Shown: positions 26,751 to 36,726, counted from the stretch's first letter. The stretch is 64,000 nucleotides of DNA from JBMNGH01 sp050949725 (GCA_050949725.1 JBMNGH010000003.1:124001-188000); one strand, 5' to 3'. The notes: generated by a model from the letters alone, not told the origin. Translations and numbers: made by a program.

Positions 26751-27574
26751 TTAGATAAAATTCTTTAATAGGCCGTCAATAAAGAGATCCACATTACTGC
26801 TGTCTATCCCGTATTGTTCTATTAATCTTCGCACATGATTTCTCCTGACGCTGCTGTCTAAATCTTGAAGAGTATGCATAATTCCTGTTCTACGGCCTAT
26901 TCTGTAGACAGTCTTTTCACCTTCTGGTAAACCGAGATATCTTTTCAATACGGTAACTATCTTTTCTTTATCATCTGGTAGGTTGCCCTCCGCCTCAGGA
27001 AGAAGATTGAGGATATGGTCACGCTAATTATGGTACTGGTGATCCCCTTTAGATTTTCAATCATAAACAGAAGCTCTTCAATAATTTTAGTGTCATTGGT
27101 TCTAGTGAAAATTCCTAGTTTATAATCTTCTTTAAATTGGGAGTGATCAGTTACAGCAAACGTTCTGATACGAATGAAATCAGGATTTATCTGATTAAGC
27201 GCATCTGCTGTTTCCAATGCATTTAAGTCCGAATATTCCTTACCACCCAAGCCCGGTATGTAATACTCTGATAACTGTATACCTGCTGCTTTGACCTTTT
27301 GGCTGGCAAGTATGTGTTGGGCTTTTGAGGCACCTTTACTTACCAATTTCAAAATCGTATCCGAACCTGTTTCCATGCCAATATGGATTCGATTGAGTCC
27401 TGCATCAGCCATGCGCTTCAAATCTTCATCGCTGAACCGGATCACAGTTGCTGAGCGGGCATAAGAGGTAATCCTTTCTACCTCCGGAAACTGTTTTTTA
27501 ATGTGCGTAATAATTTCTATCAAGTTGTCAGGTTTAACCACCAGGCTGTTTGAATCTTGTAGAAAGACGGACAT
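26751..27574 (-). pseudogene. Radical SAM protein, truncated and frameshifted
   Basis: The segment reads FPEVERITSYARSATVIRFS, AGLNRIHIGMETGSDTILK and ELSEYYIPGLGGKEYSD, typical of Elp3/MiaB-fold radical SAM enzymes (COG1032-like). The N-terminal part with the CxxxCxxC cluster motif is missing. Near 27025 the frame shifts and continues as HILNLLPEAEGNLPDDKEKI and YLGLPEGEKTVYRIGRRTG to the stop at 26751. Both defects make it non-functional. Confidence 0.85.
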
Positions 27575-27614
27575 TCATATCATTCTGATACCAATTAAGG
27601 GCGGGAATATAAAG

Positions 27615-28054
27615 CTAAGATTGTTCTTCTCTAAGTTCATTTTTTAAGTTATTGATCATGGCTTTTCTTGTGTAAGCATCCGCATGTTCAGTAGCCTTAA
27701 ATAAATCCGTCCATCTTTTAACAAGATCTATATCTTTGATTACATGTTCCTTTGGCCGAATGCTGAATTTTGTTCCTTTATAAAGTTTGCACTTTCAACA
27801 TGATACCCGTTTATAACTAACCATCCACCGCCATTAATCCAATCACCCCACGCTCCGGGAGGTACAACAAGGTTGTTTCTATTCTCATCATCCAACTCTG
27901 TAGCAATTTGGTTAATCGCTGTTAGGTCAAATGATTCTGATTTGTAATAGATTTCGATATCTATATCAGAATCCTCTGTATGGGTACCTCTTGCACGGGA
28001 ACCCCCCAATACGATGCCTTCTATATAAGGCAAAGAGGATAATTTTTCTGTCAC
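27615..28054 (-). pseudogene. Nucleotidyltransferase fragment followed by a decayed frame
   Basis: The first part (28054-27740) has the nucleotidyltransferase motif GIVLGGSRARGTHTEDSDID, with the two catalytic Asp in DSDIDI, as in kanamycin nucleotidyltransferase-like proteins. It stops after 104 residues, whereas relatives have about 250. A different frame then reads FSIRPKEHVIKDIDLVKRWT and ends EEQS at 27617, perhaps the tail of another gene. Confidence 0.65.
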
Positions 28055-28082
28055 TGATTGAATGATATTATCTATGTCCCTC

Positions 28083-28595
28083 CTATGAATTTTGTTTTAA
28101 ATCTAATTTTCTAATCTCAGTCATCATCGGGCAAACTATAGCAATGCCGATGATTAAAATACCTGATATTAAAAACCAATGATTTACACCGATTCTATCA
28201 GCAAAGAATCCAGAAAGAATTAACCCAATTGGCATAGCAAGAGACATGATACTTCCAGTTAAAGAAAATACACGTCCTAAATATTCAGGCTTAATTTTCT
28301 CCTGAAAAAGAGCTGTTTGCACACCGCTATAAAATGGCACCGAAAGCCCCATTATTGCACAGCAAACCACAAATACTACAAATCTATTTGGAGGAAGTAA
28401 TCCTGAAATGGTTAAGCTTATCCCCATCATAAAAATTGATGCCGTTATTAATAAGATTCGCTTTTGGTAATTCCCAAATAACCCTAATAATAGACCCCCT
28501 ATCAACATACCAGAGGCATAAGCAATCTCCGTAATAGAAAGTAGTGCTATGAATATCTTTGTTATTGGCTCTTGTATCCATGGCATTAGTACCAT
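28083..28595 (-). pseudogene. C-terminal half of an MFS efflux transporter
   Basis: The 170-residue frame covers about five membrane segments with IKPEYLGRVFSLTGSIMSLA, a motif of the Mef/tetracycline-type efflux group. The N-terminal half of a normal 400-residue transporter is absent and no frame for it lies upstream. Confidence 0.75.
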
Positions 28596-28686
28596 TGGGT
28601 AATAAATATATCAGAATACATTTATAATATATTCGTTATCGATAAATGGATAAGTTCGGTAGCTGGCACTTGTTATTTCACGGGTT

Positions 28687-29343
28687 TCATTTTTTATATT
28701 TTTCTTTAGGATATAGCCTCTTATAATAGCTTTCTGAAAGATAGATAGCTGCTAATGGATTATGACCGGTAACTCGATCTTTTACTGCAAGTGTGGTCAT
28801 TGGAGCCTCTAGATATTTCATGACCAAGGTATCATGTCCTACACATAAACCCATTATTACATTAAAATCGGTATTCTGCTCATTGACCAATAGTGCTTGT
28901 CCTATTGGATTGCACATAATTTCGCTACACTTTCTAGAAATTGTGTCCTCCTCGCTAATTCCCAGATTACTCTTTTCAATTCCTCCATTTTTACATTGAA
29001 CAGATACTACTTCAAAACCATGATAAGTCAAAATATTATGGACCACCTTTGCTTCTTTCGACAATCCTGTACAAAATATTAACCCTATTTTTTTATAATT
29101 ACATTTTTTTGCAAAATATATAGTTTCTTCTATTCTAGTCATGCGGCCATATCCTTGAGCTTCAACAAGAGCAGCATTATAAGCTATTTTTTTGTTTTCT
29201 TTTTCTTGATATAGGGCTTTTGCTTTTGCTTGTATTTCATTATTCTTATTTGGACAATTAGACAAAGATTCTTTAAATACTCCTCTTGAACAGCCCTTTA
29301 AATCACAATTTGCACAATTATACACTATATCAACCCTTCCCAC
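28687..29343 (-). CDS. DUF1847 cysteine-rich protein
   Basis: The 218-residue protein has an N-terminal CANCDLKGCSRG and CPNKN cluster, then EETIYFAKKCNYKKIGLIFC and LCVGHDTLVMKYLEAPMTTL, ending with TGHNPLAAIYLS. These are DUF1847 features; the cysteines probably bind a metal. It overlaps the ABC ATPase gene by 14 bases and so belongs to the transporter operon. Confidence 0.85.
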   Translation of the reverse strand: MGRVDIVYNCANCDLKGCSRGVFKESLSNCPNKNNEIQAKAKALYQEKENKKIAYNAALVEAQGYGRMTRIEETIYFAKKCNYKKIGLIFCTGLSKEAKVVHNILTYHGFEVVSVQCKNGGIEKSNLGISEEDTISRKCSEIMCNPIGQALLVNEQNTDFNVIMGLCVGHDTLVMKYLEAPMTTLAVKDRVTGHNPLAAIYLSESYYKRLYPKEKYKK

Positions 29344-30130
29344 TTGCAGTTTTCGTAAATAAACTTTTATTATTTAACTTCTCAAATTCCTCTAGCAATT
29401 CCTGATTCATTTTTGCATACTTTATATCTGAACGTTCTCTTTCTCTTGGAATATCGACACTTATGTCACTATGAATGGATCCCGGTTGTTTTTTCATTAG
29501 AATTATTCTATCAGCCAGATATATTGCTTCATCTACACTATGCGTAACAAATACAATAGTTTTTTTATGGTTTTCCCAGATGCGGAGCAATTCTTTCTGT
29601 AATTGGATTCTAGTATAAGCATCCAATGCACCAAAGGGCTCGTCCATAAGAACTACATCTGGATCATTAGCTAAAGTTCTTGCAATAGCGACTCTCTGTT
29701 GCATTCCTCCAGATAATTCGTGTGGATAGGATTTGCAGAAGTCATTCAATCCTATGATTTCTAAATACTCATCAACTATTTCTTGTTGTTTGCTCTTTGG
29801 TACTCCCTTAAACTTTAATCCTAGTGCTATATTATCCTCAACATTAAGCCATGGCATCAGTGAATAGTTTTGAAAAATCATCCCAATTTCTCTAATTGGT
29901 TCACTTAGAGGATTATCGCGATATAATATTCTTCCCTCAGTTGCTTTTTCAAGCCCTGCCATAATCCTAAGCAAAGTTGACTTACCACATCCTGAAGGCC
30001 CTACAATACATATAAATTCATTTTCATTAATTTCTAAATTTATATTATCTAAAACCTTCAAGTAATTGTTCTTACCTCTAGCAACAAAGGTCTTACTAAT
30101 ATTTTCAAGAGTAATTATTTTGTGTGTCAC
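29330..30130 (-). CDS. ABC transporter ATP-binding protein, nitrate/sulfonate/taurine type
   Basis: The 266-residue ATPase has Walker A GPSGCGKSTLL, signature LSGGMQQRVAIARTL and Walker B VVLMDEPFGALD, the FGALD variant typical of SsuB/TauB/NrtD. The Q-loop is MIFQNYSLMPWLN. It pairs with the permease and binding protein next to it. Confidence 0.93.
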   Translation of the reverse strand: MTHKIITLENISKTFVARGKNNYLKVLDNINLEINENEFICIVGPSGCGKSTLLRIMAGLEKATEGRILYRDNPLSEPIREIGMIFQNYSLMPWLNVEDNIALGLKFKGVPKSKQQEIVDEYLEIIGLNDFCKSYPHELSGGMQQRVAIARTLANDPDVVLMDEPFGALDAYTRIQLQKELLRIWENHKKTIVFVTHSVDEAIYLADRIILMKKQPGSIHSDISVDIPRERERSDIKYAKMNQELLEEFEKLNNKSLFTKTASGKG

Positions 30131-30139
30131 ATATACACC

Positions 30140-31012
30140 TCACTTTACATCTTTCTCCCAAGAGAACTTATTTTTCATAACAAGCCTAAAAATAGAATCA
30201 AAAGCTGCACCAACAACGCCGATACATATAATTCCGGTAATAACCAAATCCATTCGAGCAAGTTCTCTAGAATGCGTTATAAGATATCCAATTCCATTCA
30301 TACTGCCGGGTAACATTTCAGCAGCTACCAAACATGCCCAAGAAGCTGTTAATCCGTTTCTTAAACCATTTACAATAGTTGGACCTGCAGCCGGAATTAT
30401 AACATGAAAAAAAATATCTGAATCGGAGCCTCCTAGAACTTTAGCACTTTCTATCAATACGGTTCTTACATTACTAACTCCAAACATAGCACCTCCCCAA
30501 ACCGGGAAAAATGCTCCTATCGCAATAATAAAAATCATTGAAATTTTAAAGTTATCTAATACTGCAAATACTGCTCCGTATTCCATGTCAAGGACTCGAG
30601 CTATACTATTAATTCCGAACCATCCCATTACTAGTGGTTGCCAAGAAATAGAAGGGATTGGTTTAAATAAGGAAATAAAATTTTCAAAAAAGTAATGAAC
30701 CCATTTAAAATACCCCATAAGTAAACCCAAAGGTAAACCTATAAGAACTCCAATTGAATAGCCTATTGATACACGAACTAAACTGTAAGCCACGTTTTTG
30801 GGAATACTTCCAATTCCAACAAAATTATCAAAAGCATTAGCAAAATTATTGGCGACTCTCCCAACCGTAGGCAATACAGCGTTATTATCAATTTTAACTG
30901 CACCATATTGCCAAAAAATTAAAAATAATATAGGAAGTATAATTGAGAATAAACTTGTTAGTATACTGTCATTCTTTCTTATATTAATAAAGGTACTGTT
31001 ATTCTTCCTCAT
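30140..31012 (-). CDS. ABC transporter permease, nitrate/sulfonate/taurine type
   Basis: The 290-residue protein has six membrane segments, with RVSIGYSIGVLIGLPLGLLMG and the cytoplasmic coupling loop ESAKVLGGSDSDIFFHVIIP AAGP. The BPD_transp_1 fold of SsuC is clear. It is nine bases upstream of the ATPase gene. Confidence 0.92.
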   Translation of the reverse strand: MRKNNSTFINIRKNDSILTSLFSIILPILFLIFWQYGAVKIDNNAVLPTVGRVANNFANAFDNFVGIGSIPKNVAYSLVRVSIGYSIGVLIGLPLGLLMGYFKWVHYFFENFISLFKPIPSISWQPLVMGWFGINSIARVLDMEYGAVFAVLDNFKISMIFIIAIGAFFPVWGGAMFGVSNVRTVLIESAKVLGGSDSDIFFHVIIPAAGPTIVNGLRNGLTASWACLVAAEMLPGSMNGIGYLITHSRELARMDLVITGIICIGVVGAAFDSIFRLVMKNKFSWEKDVK

Positions 31013-31118
31013 ATTAATAAAGGGCTTTTATTTATGTAAAAAACCCTTGCCTCCTTTTAATTATGATCCTTTAAATACTACCTGCTTGTCGTAGATAATC
31101 TTTTTATGAAAAGTTTTT

Positions 31119-31152
31119 ACTTCCTCCTAATTGTTATAAATTAGGAGGAAGT
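31119..31152 (-). repeat. Perfect 14-bp hairpin between binding protein and permease genes
   Basis: ACTTCCTCCTAATT and AATTAGGAGGAAGT flank a six-base loop. There is no U-tract on the minus strand, so it is not a simple terminator. It contains AGGAGG in one arm and anti-SD-like CCTCCT in the other. It may protect the upstream transcript or lower expression of the permease. Confidence 0.7.
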
Positions 31153-31226
31153 TATTTGTATACATGTTTATTTTTTACAATTTCTCGAAATAATTAATGA
31201 AAATCTATCTAATCCGTTTATTTTTC

Positions 31227-32348
31227 TTACATAAAGCTAAAATCAAATACTTTTTCCATAGCTTCTTCAACAGGCTTATCTTTTAATCTATCGGAGAACT
31301 TACCCATTTCTGTCATGACTTCGTAATATAATTTCATTCCATTAATAAAATTATCTGTTATGTCAGTTGCATAGACAGTATTATTTTTCATAAGCACTTC
31401 TTTATCCAAGCCTACAAATTCCTGCATCAATTCAGCTGTTTCTTCCCTATTGTTTTGAGCATAATTATGAATATCTGTTGTTACTTGAATCAAAGCTTTT
31501 ATAATTTCAGGATATTTTTCCTTTATTTCATTTCTAACATTCATAGTGCAACATGGAAAATCAACCCACTTGCCACCAGGTAAATCATCTAATGCGGCAA
31601 TGATTTTACCAATACCTTGAGCTTCAGCATTTTGAGGATTTGGAACCGGCCCTGCCCAAAGCTCAACTTGTCCAGAGCTCAAAGATGGAATTAAATTACT
31701 AACACCTTTTAAATCAGTCATCAGAACATTTGCTTTATAATCAGCTGTATTCTCAGTTACTGTAACCCCAGCTTCACGTAAAGCATATTCAAGTACAATT
31801 CTAGGGCTGCTGACTGGTGAATGATAACCAGCTCTTATGGGCATGTTGGAAGTTTTGGCATATTCCACCAGTTCTTCGAAAGTATCATATGGAGCATTTT
31901 TAGCTGCTACAATTGAAATTCCACCACTTTGAACAGGGCATAGAATGTTTAAATCTGCACCAGCATCATAAGCGGCAATAATAGCAGTAGATGAGTTGTA
32001 AGATATATCTACCTTGCCTTGAGTCATCATAGTCGCAGCATCAGAACCACCATCATTTACTATAAAATCAAGTATAGCAATAACTTCTCCATCTTTAACC
32101 AACTCTAATTGACTATCAGTAATCGGTCTTAAGTAGATAGGGTTGTCCTCAAAGAGTTCCGGTTTTATAAAGCCTAAGTGCATCATTCCCGTATGTAGTG
32201 ATTTTCCCCAACTTATGACTATTGTAGGAATTTCTTCGTTTTCAGGATTTTCAGACGAACTGTTAACTGATGAACATGCTGGTGTAATCAACAGCGATAC
32301 AACCAAGAAGAGTAACAATGCGTATTTCATTTTTTTCATTGTTTCCAT
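31227..32348 (-). CDS. ABC transporter substrate-binding lipoprotein (SsuA/NMT1-like)
   Basis: The 373-residue protein has a lipoprotein signal (lipobox LITPAC-S at about residues 20-26) and an SsuA/ThiY-like periplasmic-binding fold with GGSDAATMMTQGKVDISYNS and ALIQVTTDIHNYAQ. The substrate could be a sulfonate, nitrate or a heterocycle; this cannot be decided. It is the first gene of a four-gene operon. Confidence 0.88.
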   Translation of the reverse strand: METMKKMKYALLLFLVVSLLITPACSSVNSSSENPENEEIPTIVISWGKSLHTGMMHLGFIKPELFEDNPIYLRPITDSQLELVKDGEVIAILDFIVNDGGSDAATMMTQGKVDISYNSSTAIIAAYDAGADLNILCPVQSGGISIVAAKNAPYDTFEELVEYAKTSNMPIRAGYHSPVSSPRIVLEYALREAGVTVTENTADYKANVLMTDLKGVSNLIPSLSSGQVELWAGPVPNPQNAEAQGIGKIIAALDDLPGGKWVDFPCCTMNVRNEIKEKYPEIIKALIQVTTDIHNYAQNNREETAELMQEFVGLDKEVLMKNNTVYATDITDNFINGMKLYYEVMTEMGKFSDRLKDKPVEEAMEKVFDFSFM

Positions 32349-32585
32349 CTGCTCCTTTCATTTTATATTGAATCTAAATTGGAATAATCTTTATCTCTTG
32401 GATGCCTATAGACACTTGAAATTGTAACATAGGCAATTTGAATATGTAAAATAGAAAATATAAATATCAATAGTGACATGTATGGATTTTTTCTATACTT
32501 GGAGGATTTCAGCAGAAACTCTGTAATATGTTACTGTATATACAAGTCATAAAAATTTTAAAATAATAATAATGAGGAAAAAACA

Positions 32586-32690
32586 ATGAATGAAAACAAG
32601 ACCCTTTTAATAACCTGATGGAGGCGTTTGCCGGAGAATCTCAAGCTAACAGAAAGTATTTAGCCTATGCAATAAAACCGAAAAGAAGGG
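32586..32690 (+). pseudogene. Rubrerythrin N-terminal remnant
   Basis: After a possible start MNENKTLL a frame change gives LMEAFAGESQANRKYLAYA, the first helix of rubrerythrin with its iron-ligand Glu. The frame then loses similarity and no rubredoxin-like C-terminus is present. Confidence 0.7.
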
Positions 32691-32826
32691 AAACTTAATG
32701 CTACTCAATTGTCCAAGGCCGCTACGAAGTTTGGGGAGTAAAAGATGATAAAGTGTAAGAATACTATTATATTTATAGTAATTTTTGATTGAAACATGTA
32801 TAATTTAAATCAAACAAGTGCTGGGT

Positions 32827-32982
32827 GTGTACATTAACTCTGAAAAATCTACCATTTCTCGACACATTATAAACATATTTAATGAACGTAAACTGGATCA
32901 GAAATCAAGACTGTACAGAACAAAATGCATTGAGCAACACATGGATAGAGTTAAGAAGATAGAAACAAAAATAACTATATAA
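32827..32982 (+). pseudogene. RhuM-like protein fragment
   Basis: The frame reads INSEKSTISRHIINIFNERK LDQ, resembling the N-terminal DNA-binding-like part of RhuM-family virulence proteins (STISxHIxNIxxEGEL). It stops after 51 codons. The call is tentative. Confidence 0.4.
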
Positions 32983-33009
32983 CCTTTCAATATATGCAGA
33001 GGTGTTTTT

Positions 33010-34581
33010 ATGAAAACTGTGCTTAGTCTTTATCTGGCTATTGCGGTTATGTTAGCTCAGTTTTTCGCCGCCTATTTCTTTTCAAAGGGCAGAACTAGCT
33101 ATCGAAAGGTATTCTCAGCCATGGTTTTATGTATAAGTGTTTATTTGTTTGGTTATTTAATGATTATTAACAGTAACAATCTGAAAGAAATGATGTTTTG
33201 GAATCAGTTTCAATATTTGGGATTACCCTTTATTTCTGTATTATGGCTGTTGGTGGCTCTCCTTCATACAAAAACCATCTATTCTCTAAAAATCCGGATG
33301 GCATTTTTACTTTTTTTTGTGCCTGTTATAACCTTTTTTATGCGGCTCACCAATAACTGGCACCATTTTTTCTATACAAGATGGGAAGCGAGGCAGTTTT
33401 TTGGATATTATTCCTTGTATATGGAAAGAGGTTTCTGGTACTATGTTAACATTTCTTATACCATATTGTGCTTGCTTCTTACCGTTATCATATACTTTAC
33501 AGGATACCTGAAGAATAAGGTTGGTTATACCAAATCCCACTTTTTGGTTTTCTCATTTGCTTCTTTACTACCTTTCATTGGTATAGTGCTGATTCTTGTC
33601 GCTTTCGAGGAGCGGAGCATTGATTATTCCGCTTTAATAATGCCTGTTTCTCTACTTATTATTAGTTATGGCATTTTAAAATACGATTTTTTAGAAATAA
33701 GAACTCTAGCTCGAGAAACAATCTTTGAGAACAACTTTGCTGGTATGGTCGTATTGGGTCCAGGGAAAAGGGTAATAGACTACAATAAGGCCGCCGAGAA
33801 ATTTTTTGCAGCAATAAACATTTCATTGAATAATTATCCAATAGAGCATATTCTTGAGCGAGAGCCAAAATTGCTAGAAATTTTTGAAAGCGAAGATAAC
33901 CGTGATTTTTCTTTGGTGATAGATGGAGAAGAACGATTTTTTGAGATTGATGTTGTGCCGTTGGGAGATCCCCGTGATGGAAACACGAGAATGCTTAAAT
34001 CTATCCGTGATGTTACAGAAGAAAGAAAAATTCAGGAGAAACTGAAGTTTTTGGCTACCACAGATTCTTTAAGCGGCCTCTATAATCGGACAGAATTTAT
34101 GAATTTGGCTCAAAGGGAGTTTGCTTGGGCCAAAAGGAACAATGAGGAACTATCATTGTTGATTATGGATCTGGATAATTTTAAGATCATCAACGATACT
34201 TTTGGACATGCGGCAGGAGATGAAATGATTCGTGAAATGGGAAGTATTATTATGACCAGTTTCCGAAAAACAGATATAGCCGGGCGCATAGGAGGAGAAG
34301 AATTTGCTGTAGTTTTAAAGAACGCTTCTTTGGAAGAAGCGAAAAAGGTAGCTGAACAGTTTCGGGAAACTGTAGCCAGGAAAAAAGTTTTTTATGGGAA
34401 GCAGGAAATTAGTTTCACGGTAAGCATTGGAGTGGCAGCAATCCGTGGTAACACTGACGATATCGACAATATTGAAGATACTTTAAAAATGGCAGATGAT
34501 GCCCTTTACAAGGCAAAAGCTAAGGGACGAAATTGTGTTGCAACTTTAGAGTCTGGGATGGAGGATGTTAACACCATTTGA
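33010..34581 (+). CDS. Membrane-bound diguanylate cyclase (7TM sensor, PAS, GGDEF)
   Basis: The 523-residue protein has seven N-terminal membrane segments (residues 1-225, histidine kinase 7TM type), a PAS domain (about 230-345) and a GGDEF domain (350-515). The active site is GGEEF (428-432) and RKTD (419-422) is a correctly spaced RxxD inhibitory site, so the enzyme should make c-di-GMP and be product-inhibited. The ATG at 33010 has AGAGGTG upstream. A c-di-GMP riboswitch occurs at 54359. Confidence 0.93.
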   Translation: MKTVLSLYLAIAVMLAQFFAAYFFSKGRTSYRKVFSAMVLCISVYLFGYLMIINSNNLKEMMFWNQFQYLGLPFISVLWLLVALLHTKTIYSLKIRMAFLLFFVPVITFFMRLTNNWHHFFYTRWEARQFFGYYSLYMERGFWYYVNISYTILCLLLTVIIYFTGYLKNKVGYTKSHFLVFSFASLLPFIGIVLILVAFEERSIDYSALIMPVSLLIISYGILKYDFLEIRTLARETIFENNFAGMVVLGPGKRVIDYNKAAEKFFAAINISLNNYPIEHILEREPKLLEIFESEDNRDFSLVIDGEERFFEIDVVPLGDPRDGNTRMLKSIRDVTEERKIQEKLKFLATTDSLSGLYNRTEFMNLAQREFAWAKRNNEELSLLIMDLDNFKIINDTFGHAAGDEMIREMGSIIMTSFRKTDIAGRIGGEEFAVVLKNASLEEAKKVAEQFRETVARKKVFYGKQEISFTVSIGVAAIRGNTDDIDNIEDTLKMADDALYKAKAKGRNCVATLESGMEDVNTI

Positions 34582-34966
34582 AGCAAAAAATTGCAGACCT
34601 GCATACATACGAAACTAAGTCCCAGCAGCAGTAATGAACATTCCCGGAAACACTTCAAAATGTATGGGGTAGAGATATTCAAGAATGGTTTCTATCTTCA
34701 GGATACGAGGCAGTGGAATGCCGACGGTCTGTCTGAGACAAGAAAATAGATGTATGAACCCCTAAGAATAGTGTATTTACGGTGTTTTCAGGGGTTTCTT
34801 TGCTTTTGTGCTTTTTTTAAAAGTGGAAAAGTGATAGAAATCGGGTATGTTATTAAGACAGCCTTTAATTGAAATTGTTTATTTTCTCACTTAGATGTAT
34901 AATGGAGTTTAAAGAAAATTATGGGACTATGTTAAGAAGAAGATAAAGAAAGGAATGTGTAACACA
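34582..34966. other. Intergenic region with terminator
   Basis: No gene is visible. A terminator-like hairpin is at 34757-34802. Confidence 0.5.
34757..34802 (+). terminator. Probable terminator
   Basis: AACCCCT and AGGGGTT pair around a 30-base loop and are followed by TCTTTG. It is 175 bases downstream of the cyclase gene. Confidence 0.45.
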
Positions 34967-36154
34967 ATGAAAAAACTAGTTAAAAACAATGTTTTTTGGG
35001 TTGGAAAAGTCGACTGGGAACTTCGAAAATTTCATGGCGATGAGTTGTCCACGCATAAAGGATCAACTTACAACTCTTATTTAATTCAAGAGGAAAAGAC
35101 AGTATTGATTGACACAGTTTGGGCCCCTTTTGCAAAAGAATTTGTAGAAAACCTGGCAAAAGAAATCCATTTAGACAAAATTGACTATATCATCGCGAAT
35201 CACGGAGAAGTAGATCACAGCGGTGCTTTGCCAGAGCTTATGAAGCACATACCTGATAAACCTATCTATTGCTCAGAAAACGCGGTTAAATCTTTAAAAG
35301 GCCAGTATCATCAAGACTGGAATTTTCAAGTTGTCAAAACTGGAGACAAGCTAGATATAGGTAATGGCAAGGAACTAATTTTTGTTGAAATGAAAATGTT
35401 ACATTGGCCTGACAGCATGGCCACCTATATGACGGGAGATAATATCTTGTTTAGTAATGATGCCTTTGGCCAGCATTATGCGACGGAAATGTTGTTTAAT
35501 GACCTAGTAGATGAATGTGAGCTTTTTCAGGAGTCAATCAAGTATTTTGCGAACATATTAACGCCTTTTAGTTCAATTTTGAGAAAGAAGCTTGATGAGA
35601 TAATAGCGCTAAATTTGCCAATCAACATGATCGCGACCAGTCATGGAGTAATCTGGAGAAACAATCCCCTACAAATTGTGAAAAAATATGCTGAGTGGGC
35701 GAATGATTACCAAGAGAATCAAATCACCATCATCTACGATACTATGTGGAATGGTACAAAAGAGCTTGCCGAAAGAATCGCTGATGGGATAGCTTTAGAG
35801 GATCAGGAAGTTAGGGTCAAAGTATTCAATCTGGCTAAAAGTGATTTTAATGATGTGATTACAGAAGTGTTTAAATCCAAAACAGTAGTCGTTGGTTCTC
35901 CAACAATAGGGAATAGTATTCTACATTCTATTGCAGCATTTACAAATTACACCAAAACAATGAAATTTAAGAACAAAAAGGCTGCTGCATTTGGATGTTA
36001 TGGTTGGTCTGGCGAATCCGTTAAAGTGATAAATAAACATATGCAAGATGCAGGATTTGAAGTGATTGGAGAAGGTTATCGAACTCAATGGCATCCTGAT
36101 GAAGATGCAAAAAATTCAGCTATAGAATTTGGAAAAATAATCGCAAAATCATAA
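34967..36154 (+). CDS. fprA: A-type flavoprotein / flavodiiron NO or O2 reductase
   Basis: The 395-residue enzyme has a metallo-beta-lactamase-like diiron domain with NHGEVDHSG (His79, Glu81, Asp83, His84), LHWPDSMATYM and ATSHGVIWR ligands, and a C-terminal flavodoxin domain starting IIYDTMWNGTKELAE. It reduces oxygen or NO with electrons from Hrb/rubredoxin (hrb at 4822). ATG at 34967 is chosen over 34955 because AAAGG lies only two bases before the latter; spacing to 34967 is 13 bases, so the choice is not firm. Confidence 0.95.
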   Translation: MKKLVKNNVFWVGKVDWELRKFHGDELSTHKGSTYNSYLIQEEKTVLIDTVWAPFAKEFVENLAKEIHLDKIDYIIANHGEVDHSGALPELMKHIPDKPIYCSENAVKSLKGQYHQDWNFQVVKTGDKLDIGNGKELIFVEMKMLHWPDSMATYMTGDNILFSNDAFGQHYATEMLFNDLVDECELFQESIKYFANILTPFSSILRKKLDEIIALNLPINMIATSHGVIWRNNPLQIVKKYAEWANDYQENQITIIYDTMWNGTKELAERIADGIALEDQEVRVKVFNLAKSDFNDVITEVFKSKTVVVGSPTIGNSILHSIAAFTNYTKTMKFKNKKAAAFGCYGWSGESVKVINKHMQDAGFEVIGEGYRTQWHPDEDAKNSAIEFGKIIAKS

Positions 36155-36169
36155 AAAAGAGTAAGACCT

Positions 36170-36201
36170 TATAGCGTAGTAGTTTTTACTGCTACGCTAT
36201 A
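36170..36201 (+). terminator. Terminator of fprA
   Basis: TATAGCGTAGTAG and CTGCTACGCTATA form a 13-bp stem with one G-U pair, followed by ATTTTG. Confidence 0.85.
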
Positions 36202-36225
36202 ATTTTGATTATCATTATTCTGTCC

Positions 36226-36328
36226 TCACAAGCCATGTTGGGACGAAACTTCATTAACTTTATCCACAACTGCACGGTGGCCCGCATGCACTCCATCAAA
36301 GTTGCCGAACGCCACACATGTATTGCTT
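36226..36328 (-). pseudogene. Fragment of FAD synthetase/riboflavin kinase (RibF)
   Basis: The minus strand reads SNTCVAFGNFDGVHAGHRAV followed by VDKVNEVSSQHGL and a stop. FGNFDGVHxGH is the nucleotidyltransferase motif at the RibF N-terminus. The rest of the enzyme is missing. Confidence 0.8.
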
Positions 36329-36561
36329 ACCGTATTTTAAATATAATATATTCTTAATGTTATGTCAATTTGTGTTGAACAACAGCAATTCTTATGTATC
36401 ATTTAGGATTTATTATTAACATTTGTTAACATTTTGGACAAACATTTTTAATTACAAGTAAAAGTAAAGCAATATATTCCCCGTATAATTGGTTTCAGAG
36501 GACGATGGCTGGACCTTTGGGGAGGTGATGAGGATGTAAGAAAAACGAAAACCGTACCATT

Positions 36562-36603
36562 CATAATCCAAATCATGCATAATCCAAATCATGCATAATC
36601 CAA
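36562..36603. repeat. 16-bp tandem repeat
   Basis: CATAATCCAAATCATG is present twice, plus a partial third copy. Confidence 0.9.
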
Positions 36604-36639
36604 TCGTGTTTCAAAATTTGATTTGAAGGAGGGAAATAA

Positions 36640-36726
36640 ATGTTTATGAAAAAAAGAAAAAAAGCAAAGATTGCTATAGAGTATGTGTTTGTCTCTTGTG
36701 GAGCAATCTTTTATAAAAAAAGTTAG
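36640..36726 (+). CDS. Possible 28-residue peptide
   Basis: An ATG follows GGAGGG by six bases and opens a 28-codon frame (MFMKKRKKAKIAIEYVFVSC ... FYKKS). The peptide has a Lys/Arg-rich start, a hydrophobic centre with one Cys and a basic end. The stop codon lies inside the stem of the following terminator. The good ribosome binding site argues that it is translated, but no family is recognised. Confidence 0.4.
   Translation: MFMKKRKKAKIAIEYVFVSCGAIFYKKS

Larger units (their letters stand above)
32349..33009. other. Intergenic region with two gene remnants
   Basis: The region holds a rubrerythrin remnant and a RhuM-like remnant, annotated separately. No intact gene is seen. Confidence 0.6.
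36155..36639. other. Intergenic region with terminator, gene fragment and short tandem repeat
   Basis: Besides the separately listed items I see nothing in this stretch. Confidence 0.5.

Noticed and set aside
31119..31152. Rho-independent terminator
   Set aside because: No U-tract follows on the minus strand, and the plus strand has no gene to terminate.
36562..36603. CRISPR-like repeat
   Set aside because: The 16-base units are directly adjacent without spacers, and no cas gene is present.
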